Translations under genes and position numbers: made by a program
Part shown: piece by piece, positions 1 to 4,344 of the stretch
How positions within the stretch are numbered: position 1 is the first letter of the stretch
Layout: each line of letters opens with the position of its first letter
From: Trichodesmium sp. MAG_R04
Lineage (GTDB): Bacteria; Cyanobacteriota; Cyanobacteriia; Cyanobacteriales; Microcoleaceae
DNA: 5,486 nt
Direction: 5' to 3'
Assembly: GCA_023356515.1 (NCBI GenBank)
Contig: JAKQYG010000298.1
Location: forward strand, 1 to 5,486
The notes under the pieces: model-generated
Told to the model about the DNA's origin: nothing
What the model saw: the letters and a program-made list of their open reading frames with translations, nothing else
The model's database searches: none

Positions 1-54
1 AATTGATTGCAGTAATGTGGCCATTAATTTCTCTGATGATAGTTTTTGCGTCAT
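1..54 (-). CDS. Possible 5' end of a gene leaving the window (weak)
   Basis: An ATG at 54-52 opens a minus-strand frame that stays open to the left edge and reads MTQKLSSEKLMATLLQSI. Eighteen codons are too few to recognise a family. An in-frame TAG lies a few codons upstream, so this ATG (or a second one at residue 11) would be the start. No clear Shine-Dalgarno sequence is visible. It runs in the same direction as the other genes and lies downstream of a candidate promoter at 215-242, which is the only contextual support. It may equally be chance. Confidence 0.15.
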   Translation of the reverse strand, partial: MTQKLSSEKLMATLLQSI

Positions 55-59
55 GGGTC

Positions 60-167
60 TTATTCTACAACACTACCTGTACTTTTTCTCTTCTTACCCC
101 AATTTACTGAGCGGATACGAGAAAGTTTACTATCTGAGTAACTGGCAGGTTGAATATCTGATTCCAT
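60..167 (-). CDS. Possible 35-residue small ORF or gene remnant (weak)
   Basis: An ATG at 167-165 opens a 35-codon frame ending with TAA at 62-60. The product begins MESDIQPASYSDSKL and carries a basic stretch (WGKKRK) near residues 23-28. There is no signal peptide or membrane segment, and I do not recognise a family. The start lies about 40 nt downstream of the expected initiation point of a candidate minus-strand promoter (215-242). It could be a true small protein, the leading part of a gene broken by a frameshift (another minus-strand frame opens at 54), or chance. Both plus-strand frames across the same bases are also open for a while, which lowers confidence. Confidence 0.15.
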   Translation of the reverse strand: MESDIQPASYSDSKLSRIRSVNWGKKRKSTGSVVE

Positions 168-198
168 ATTGACGAAATTTCTAAAAAACTTAAAATAG

Positions 199-209
199 TT
201 GTAATACAA
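199..209. repeat. Small palindrome at putative start site
   Basis: TTGTAATACAA is a perfect inverted repeat with 5-nt arms and a single central base. It sits where transcription from the TATAAT box at 215-220 would start. It could be an operator half or simply AT-rich chance. It is not an NtcA site, because the GTA and TAC elements overlap here instead of being separated by eight bases. Confidence 0.25.
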
Positions 210-214
210 GTTTT

Positions 215-242
215 ATTATAGATACTGTATTTAAGGTGACTA
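215..242 (-). promoter_or_regulatory. Candidate promoter reading toward the left edge
   Basis: On the minus strand there is a perfect TATAAT (plus positions 215-220). Sixteen nt upstream of it is TAGTCA (237-242), which matches four of six positions of the TTGACA box. It lies just past the stop codon of the 120-residue gene and about 50 nt before the ATG at 167. TATAAT matches are frequent in DNA this AT-rich, so the call rests on box spacing and position only. Confidence 0.25.
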
Positions 243-254
243 AAACTTTAATTA

Positions 255-617
255 TTAATAACTACGGTTTTTTTCAGCAATTTTATTTTTAATCTCTTGA
301 GCTATTTTTGCCAGCTTCAAGGAGCTTTGACCAATACCTACGGGTAGTCTTGGGGTATCTGCCAAGGAAGCACGAGATAAGTCCAACAAAAGTTTACGTA
401 CCTTTCCTACCCATTCTAGGGAATCTGACGGAATAATTTGGTTATCAGCTTTTTCTTGAATACTTTTTGCTTTCTTGGCCAGTGGTAGAGCCTTTTCAGC
501 AACATCTTCTGGTAGCTTAGGCTTATCTGAGACAGAAGCACGGGCAACCTCAAGCAACAGTTGATAAACCTTCTCTAACCAATCAGTATCTGAGTAGTGG
601 GAATTTAAATTATTCAT
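255..617 (-). CDS. Small helical protein made of two tandem copies of one unit, unknown function
   Basis: The 120-residue product is a clear internal duplication. Residues 12-57 align with 68-113 at a constant offset of 56 residues. Shared positions include W13/W69, K16/K72, V17/V73, the LLL triplets at 20-22/76-78, RAS at 26-28/82-84, D31/D87, P33/P89, LP at 35-36/91-92, L44/L100, LAK at 46-48/102-104 and A50/A106. Each unit reads as an amphipathic helix, an Asp/Pro-containing turn (D-x-P-x-LP) and a second Lys/Ala-rich helix. There is no signal peptide, membrane segment or catalytic motif, so the protein is probably cytosolic. The ATG at 617-615 is the first usable start, because an in-frame TAG lies four codons upstream. 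No Shine-Dalgarno sequence is visible. The gene follows the adenylate cyclase after 60 nt on the same strand with no obvious promoter between them, so co-transcription is likely. I do not recognise the family; a protein-binding or adaptor role is a guess from shape and position. Confidence 0.75.
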   Translation of the reverse strand: MNNLNSHYSDTDWLEKVYQLLLEVARASVSDKPKLPEDVAEKALPLAKKAKSIQEKADNQIIPSDSLEWVGKVRKLLLDLSRASLADTPRLPVGIGQSSLKLAKIAQEIKNKIAEKNRSY

Positions 618-655
618 AGCATAGGACTAGTTTTTTTTCAAAATATGAGCAGTAA

Positions 656-672
656 CATTCTTTTGAGAGGTA
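656..672 (-). repeat. Short intergenic motif, copy A
   Basis: On the minus strand this reads TACCTCTCAAAAGAATG and begins 5 nt after the cyclase stop codon. A near-identical copy without the G lies at 3924-3939 in another spacer. A shared 12-mer is expected about once by chance in a window this size, so this is a weak repeat call. Confidence 0.2.
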
Positions 673-677
673 AATTT

Positions 678-3413
678 TTACTTTTCAGTTAACTGCCAGA
701 TTCCATCCCAATTTTTTGAAGGAAGTTCGGCCTGAAATAGCTGACAACGACCAACGTGTAACTTAGCCGCTTTATTATTTGGGTCAATATTCAGAACTTC
801 TCTAAATTTAGCTTCAGCTAGTACAAAGGTTTCCTTAATAGAATCATCTGTTAAATTTTTCTCTTTGGATGATCTTAAATAATACTCCCGTCCTTGATGA
901 TAGTGTCCAACAATCTGATGTTGCTTATCAGTCAATTCTTGCTTCAGATTACCTTCCTTAAAACCTAAAAGTTCGTATATTTTGACAGGTTTATTTTTTC
1001 CCTTAACTTTAATCAAGTCTAGTTCGCGAACCCAAAGCAATTCTTTGTAAGGTTGATAAGTATCATCACTGATGATTAAATCTGTACCATACTGTTTGCT
1101 TGTACCTTCAAGGCGAGAAGCCAGGTTAACACCATCTCCAATAGAAGTTAGCTCCATACGTTTACTAGAGCCAATATTACCACTAATTACTTCATCTGAG
1201 TGAATCCCCATACCAATACTGATAGCTTTTTTATTGTTACTTAGACGCTTTTGATTAAATACTTGCAATCGTTGTCGCATTTCCACAGCAGTGTGCATAG
1301 CACACAAAGGATGGTACTTTAACGGAGCGGGAGATCCAAATACTGCCATTAACCCATCTCCTATATATTTATCAAGAGTACCCTTGTATTTCAAGACTAC
1401 ATCTACCATCTCTTCAAAATATTCGTTTAGCATACTGACAACTTGTTCAGCACTCATGCTCTCTGTCAAAGTAGTGTAGCTACGAATATCGCTAAAAAGT
1501 ACAGAAACATGTTTACGTTTGCCCCCTAAACCAGTGTCACCACTTGCTAATAATTGTTCTGCGACTTCTGGTGTCATGTAACGATACATCAAATTTTTAA
1601 CTTGCTTTTCTCCCGTGATGTCCTCCATCACCACCAAGACACCATTTATCTTCTCAGGTTCCAAAACATCAATCATTGAGTTAATTGACAAATTAATACT
1701 TTGAGAAGGTAAATCTCCCTGAGGCAATAAAGTTTGATCGGGATAATACTGCTGGTAGCCTTTAACGTCATTAGGAGAAAGTGCTATATCTAACCATTTA
1801 GAAAATTCACCTTCTTTAAGGCAAACTAAATCTTTTACAAGTTTACCAACTAGAGTATCTGTATCACTAATGCCTAGTAAATGTCTAGCACTTTCATTTG
1901 TAGCAATAACTTTACCTTTTTTGTCAGTAGATATTACTCCATTAGTAAGACAGCGTAGAATATCCTTTTGCCTTTGTTGTTCTTGTTTGACTGTATCAAA
2001 TAATTTAGCGTTTTGGAGGGCTACACCTGCTTGAATGTTAAAAGCCCTCATAAACTCTAAATCATCACTATTAAAACTGGCTTTCCATTGTTCTGGTGCA
2101 TTAGGCCAATTAGCATGGTTATAAGCTGGATAATCTCCTTGTTTCTTTTTATTAACTAACTGAGTCACGCCAATTAATTCATTATTACCATTAAAAACAG
2201 GCATACATAATAGACTGCAAGTACGATAACCTGTTTTTTGGTCTGTTTCTTGAGATATAACTGAACGGGAATCTTCATAAACGTCAAAAGGAATTAGTAG
2301 TGGTTCACCAGATGTGGCAACCATGCCAACGAAACCTTTATCCTTAGCTATTCGATACTTTCCTAGTTTACCATCAATTGACATGTTTGTCCAGAGTTGA
2401 TTTTTATCATTATCTATGAGCCATAAGGTACTGCGGTCTGCATTCATCAGTTCCTTGGCCTGATCCATGACTTTTTTTAGAGTATCTTCTAAATCTAGGC
2501 TACTTTTGCTAAGGGAGTCTACAGCTTTCATTAAAGCTTCTGCTGCTCTTTGTCTTTGGGTAGCTTTCAAAAATGACTTAGAAGATTCTAGTATCAGACT
2601 CATAGAAGGAGTAAATTCACGAAATAATCTTTCATCTTCTTCGGTAAATCCATTGACGTCTATTTTGTCTTCTAAGAGCTCATATTTTTCTGCATCTTGT
2701 TTGAACTTATTTAAAAGTTGGACGACTGCAATTAAATCCCCAGTTTCTTCTTGTAATAACGGCAGTACTACCATAGTGTAGGTTCGATATCCGTTTTGTT
2801 TATCGAGTTTTTTCGCACTAGCTGAACGAGGATCGTCATAGAAGTCGTAAGGTATGTTAATTACTTTTTTCCCTTGAGCTGATTCTCCAGCTATTCCCGC
2901 ATTGGCTGGAATTCTTAACTCTAATGGTTTTCCATTAGCTCCTTGAGCGACTGTTGACCAAAGTTCATTTTTTTCTTCATCTAATAACCAAATTGTTGTT
3001 CGTTCTGCATTCAATAATTCTCCTGTTTTCAAAGTAATTGAACGTAACATTTCATGGAGAATAGCATCAAATCCCTGAGCCTCGAATAAATTATTGAGCA
3101 TCCCAAGGGTTTGATTAACTGTTTTTAACTTTTCTTCAACATCTTTAACAATTCCAACAAAAGTATCTTTTGTTAAGGGAGCCAGAAATTCTAAGAAATT
3201 CGCCCCAGAACTAGGATGAACTAAAGCACTACTTTCGTCAACTGTTAACTTACTTTTAGGATGATATCCATTACTGCTATTGATTTTAGGATTCTTATAA
3301 CTAGAATTATTTTGAGGATGAGACACATTATAGTTGCTACCCTTTACAACTACTTCCACCTCTATTGGGATTGTATGCTCTGTTCCTATTTCGTTTGGAG
3401 ATGTAGATGTCAT
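678..3413 (-). CDS. cyaB: Adenylate cyclase, GAF-GAF-PAS-class III catalytic domain (CyaB1/CyaB2 type)
   Basis: This enzyme makes cAMP from ATP; class III cyclases act as homodimers. The order in 911 residues is: Asn/Ser-rich N-terminal region (1-110), GAF-A (about 115-275), helical linker, GAF-B (about 303-470), PAS (about 484-600), a linker including YMTPEVAEQLL, catalytic domain (about 630-815), and a C-terminal region with one TPR-like helix pair (about 860-892). Catalytic residues are all visible: metal-binding D642 and D686, adenine-contacting K682 and T756 (the Lys/Thr pair reported for Anabaena CyaB1, favouring ATP over GTP), and transition-state N763 and R767. GAF-A has an intact NKFDE motif (N235, K236, F237, F256, D260, E261), typical of cyclic-nucleotide-binding GAF domains; GAF-B's is degenerate. 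No membrane segment is seen, so it should be cytosolic. It is somewhat longer than the roughly 860 residues I recall for CyaB1/CyaB2. The ATG at 3413 is the first start after an in-frame TAA eight codons upstream; no Shine-Dalgarno sequence is evident. Confidence 0.95.
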   Translation of the reverse strand: MTSTSPNEIGTEHTIPIEVEVVVKGSNYNVSHPQNNSSYKNPKINSSNGYHPKSKLTVDESSALVHPSSGANFLEFLAPLTKDTFVGIVKDVEEKLKTVNQTLGMLNNLFEAQGFDAILHEMLRSITLKTGELLNAERTTIWLLDEEKNELWSTVAQGANGKPLELRIPANAGIAGESAQGKKVINIPYDFYDDPRSASAKKLDKQNGYRTYTMVVLPLLQEETGDLIAVVQLLNKFKQDAEKYELLEDKIDVNGFTEEDERLFREFTPSMSLILESSKSFLKATQRQRAAEALMKAVDSLSKSSLDLEDTLKKVMDQAKELMNADRSTLWLIDNDKNQLWTNMSIDGKLGKYRIAKDKGFVGMVATSGEPLLIPFDVYEDSRSVISQETDQKTGYRTCSLLCMPVFNGNNELIGVTQLVNKKKQGDYPAYNHANWPNAPEQWKASFNSDDLEFMRAFNIQAGVALQNAKLFDTVKQEQQRQKDILRCLTNGVISTDKKGKVIATNESARHLLGISDTDTLVGKLVKDLVCLKEGEFSKWLDIALSPNDVKGYQQYYPDQTLLPQGDLPSQSINLSINSMIDVLEPEKINGVLVVMEDITGEKQVKNLMYRYMTPEVAEQLLASGDTGLGGKRKHVSVLFSDIRSYTTLTESMSAEQVVSMLNEYFEEMVDVVLKYKGTLDKYIGDGLMAVFGSPAPLKYHPLCAMHTAVEMRQRLQVFNQKRLSNNKKAISIGMGIHSDEVISGNIGSSKRMELTSIGDGVNLASRLEGTSKQYGTDLIISDDTYQPYKELLWVRELDLIKVKGKNKPVKIYELLGFKEGNLKQELTDKQHQIVGHYHQGREYYLRSSKEKNLTDDSIKETFVLAEAKFREVLNIDPNNKAAKLHVGRCQLFQAELPSKNWDGIWQLTEK

Positions 3414-3464
3414 ACTGATTAAATTAATTAAGTATTAATAAGTTTGATGGTTTTTCTTAAACTA

Positions 3465-3516
3465 TAAGATCAAGGTTTTTATATTATAAAATAAATATTA
3501 AGATTAAGGTTTTTAT
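3465..3516 (-). promoter_or_regulatory. Pair of 18-nt direct repeats bracketing a -10 box
   Basis: On the minus strand ATAAAAACCTTAATCTTA (3516-3499) and ATAAAAACCTTGATCTTA (3482-3465) are identical at 17 of 18 positions, spaced by 16 nt (period 34). The upstream copy occupies the -35 region and the downstream copy starts immediately after TATAAT (3488-3483), covering the expected transcription start. Such placement suits an activator or repressor binding at both sites, about three helical turns apart. A chance local duplication is the alternative. Confidence 0.4.
3483..3488 (-). promoter_or_regulatory. Candidate -10 box for the cyclase gene
   Basis: A perfect TATAAT on the minus strand lies 69 nt before the cyclase ATG, giving a leader of roughly 60 nt. 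No good -35 match is found at 16-18 nt spacing (the best hexamer is AACCTT, part of the direct repeat). The promoter would therefore be weak or activator-dependent if real. AT richness makes chance matches common. Confidence 0.35.
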
Positions 3517-3534
3517 GCAGTTCTAACTTATTTT

Positions 3535-3559
3535 GTTAATTAACATTAAGCACTTAATG
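3535..3559. repeat. Two abutting palindromes, possible operator
   Basis: GTTAATTAAC (3535-3544) is a perfect 10-bp palindrome. It shares its last base with CATTAAGCACTTAATG (3544-3559), which has perfect 7-nt arms around a 2-nt centre. Both contain the TTAAT/ATTAA element, so the stretch holds four copies of a related half-site. It lies about 50 nt upstream of the candidate -10 box of the cyclase gene, a plausible place for a regulator. Confidence 0.3.
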
Positions 3560-3606
3560 CTTTTTAGAGATTTTATCAAGTAAACAAGGGATGACTTAAC
3601 TATAGC

Positions 3607-3622
3607 ATAAATAAATAAATAA
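3607..3622. repeat. ATAA tetranucleotide microsatellite, four copies
   Basis: Four exact tandem copies of ATAA lie in the spacer upstream of the cyclase gene, followed by one more A. Such tracts can change length by slippage. No function can be assigned. Confidence 0.7.
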
Positions 3623-3753
3623 ATTCCTAAACTCTGCACTCTAATGTGTAACATACTTCATATTGTAGTATAAGAATTAATATAAAACCCGTAGCTTATT
3701 TATAGTCATTCTGATTTAGATTGAGACAAAATTTTCTTGCTGTGAAAGGGTTT

Positions 3754-3822
3754 TAGATGATAATTTATCCCATTCTTATTCGGAATCACTATAAATATTT
3801 ATACTATGAAAATTATCTTCTA
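3754..3822. repeat. Imperfect inverted repeat with an internal 14-bp AT palindrome
   Basis: The arms 3754-3766 and 3810-3822 are complementary at 12 of 13 positions and enclose 43 nt. Inside lies TATAAATATTTATA (3790-3803), a perfect 14-bp palindrome. The stems are AT-rich and neither side has a T-run of the kind a standard terminator needs. A structured RNA, a binding site or chance are all possible. Confidence 0.3.
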
Positions 3823-3923
3823 TTTACCTTGATCAGGAGTCAAATTCTAGGGAAAACATTAAGTATCTAATAGATAACCCCAGAGAAGATTCTCAAACTA
3901 TTGCCATACCCTTCTGAAATCGG

Positions 3924-3939
3924 CATTTTTTGAGAGGTA
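3924..3939 (-). repeat. Short intergenic motif, copy B
   Basis: On the minus strand this reads TACCTCTCAAAAAATG, matching the sequence right after the cyclase stop codon (656-672) except for one missing G. It lies 24 nt after the stop of the weak open frame at 3964-4344. It is a weak repeat call. Confidence 0.2.
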
Positions 3940-3963
3940 TAACACTTATTAAATTGCTTCCTC

Positions 3964-4344
3964 CTATTGAGCACTATAATTTACGTCATTACTTTTGATA
4001 TCATGTCCGGTAGCATCCTTTGTGCATAAAATCAAGCCATTCTTGGAAGAAACCCTTCTGTATTCTACCTTATGCCTTCTGCCTTCCTTCCACCAAAGCA
4101 TAAGTATTGAGGCGGACATGATATGACTTATATTTGATGCCACAAAATTTAGCACGGGATGGAGGATAAACCGCTTTTCCCAGTTTCTGTTTGTATCACT
4201 TATTCTCATATCTTCAATATTGACATAAAAACCATTAACCTCCTTTAGCAGAGTTGCATCGGCTATGAGGTTTAAAAATATTGTGTTGTCACTTAAGTAA
4301 GCAAAATCTAGGGAGAATGTTAAAAATTTGCTATTCACCTTCAA
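3964..4344 (-). CDS. Doubtful 126-codon open frame overlapping the recN end; possible gene remnant
   Basis: The frame starts with TTG at 4344-4342, overlaps the last 14 nt of recN in another frame, and ends at 3964. The first ATG comes only at residue 47 (about 4206). I recognise no family. Residues from about 84 to 98 (WWKEGRRHKVEYRRV) are the translation of a degenerate heptamer DNA repeat, and the frame also spans a 12-bp inverted repeat, both more typical of non-coding DNA. In its favour, a frame this long without a stop is unusual in DNA this AT-rich, and the overlap with recN resembles operon spacing. It may be a decayed gene, a lineage-specific small gene, or chance. No membrane segment or signal peptide stands out. 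Confidence 0.2.
   Translation of the reverse strand: MKVNSKFLTFSLDFAYLSDNTIFLNLIADATLLKEVNGFYVNIEDMRISDTNRNWEKRFILHPVLNFVASNISHIMSASILMLWWKEGRRHKVEYRRVSSKNGLILCTKDATGHDIKSNDVNYSAQ
3998..4124. repeat. 127-bp segment bounded by a perfect 12-bp inverted repeat
   Basis: ATATCATGTCCG at 3998-4009 is exactly complementary to CGGACATGATAT at 4113-4124, with 103 nt between. The interior contains a heptamer repeat tract. The layout resembles a small non-autonomous element with terminal inverted repeats, but no flanking target-site duplication is evident, and the pair could also form a long-range stem in RNA. Confidence 0.4.
4054..4088. repeat. Degenerate heptamer repeat tract (STRR-like)
   Basis: Five consecutive 7-nt units run CCTTCTG, TATTCTA, CCTTATG, CCTTCTG, CCTTCCT; units 1 and 4 are identical and unit 3 differs from them by one base. 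Short tandemly repeated repetitive sequences with 7-nt units of this kind are known from heterocystous cyanobacteria, usually between genes. This supports a non-coding nature for the stretch and the Nostocales assignment. Confidence 0.5.

Larger units (their letters stand above)
3414..3963. other. AT-rich gene-free spacer upstream of the cyclase gene
   Basis: About 550 nt without a convincing gene on either strand and no RNA gene that I recognise. It holds the direct repeats and TATAAT near the cyclase start, two abutting palindromes, an ATAA microsatellite, an imperfect long inverted repeat containing a 14-bp AT palindrome, and a second copy of a short motif. A 12-bp imperfect dyad GAGAAGATTCTC lies at 3883-3894. 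No classical GC-rich hairpin plus T-run terminator for the recN transcript is evident. Confidence 0.6.

Noticed and set aside
3..110. Plus-strand frame open at the left edge, hydrophobic and membrane-like
   Set aside because: Only 35 codons, no start visible, no recognisable family, and other frames over the same bases are also open; it cannot be told from chance without the left flank.
2..172. Plus-strand frame open at the left edge for 56 codons
   Set aside because: No recognisable protein signature, and opposite to the direction of all clear genes. It could still be the tail of a gene, so it is not fully excluded.
208..248. AAGTTTTA / TAAAACTT inverted pair as terminator of the small gene
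   Set aside because: Eight AT-rich pairs with a 25-nt loop and no adjacent T-run make a poor terminator.
1291..1479. Plus-strand open frame of 62 codons
   Set aside because: It lies wholly inside the catalytic domain coding region of the cyclase on the other strand and has no family resemblance.
2467..2781. Plus-strand open frame of 104 codons
   Set aside because: It is the antisense of the GAF-A/GAF-B region; its Ser/Leu-rich composition follows from Lys/Glu-rich helices on the coding strand.
3640..3700. NtcA-type or CRP-type site upstream of the cyclase
   Set aside because: I found GTA and TAC elements (for example GTAACATAC) and TGTG elements, but none with the required 8-nt or 6-nt spacing.
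3864..3876. Hairpin TATCT-AAT-AGATA as a recN terminator
   Set aside because: The stem is only 5 bp and AT-rich, and the following minus-strand T-run is short and delayed.
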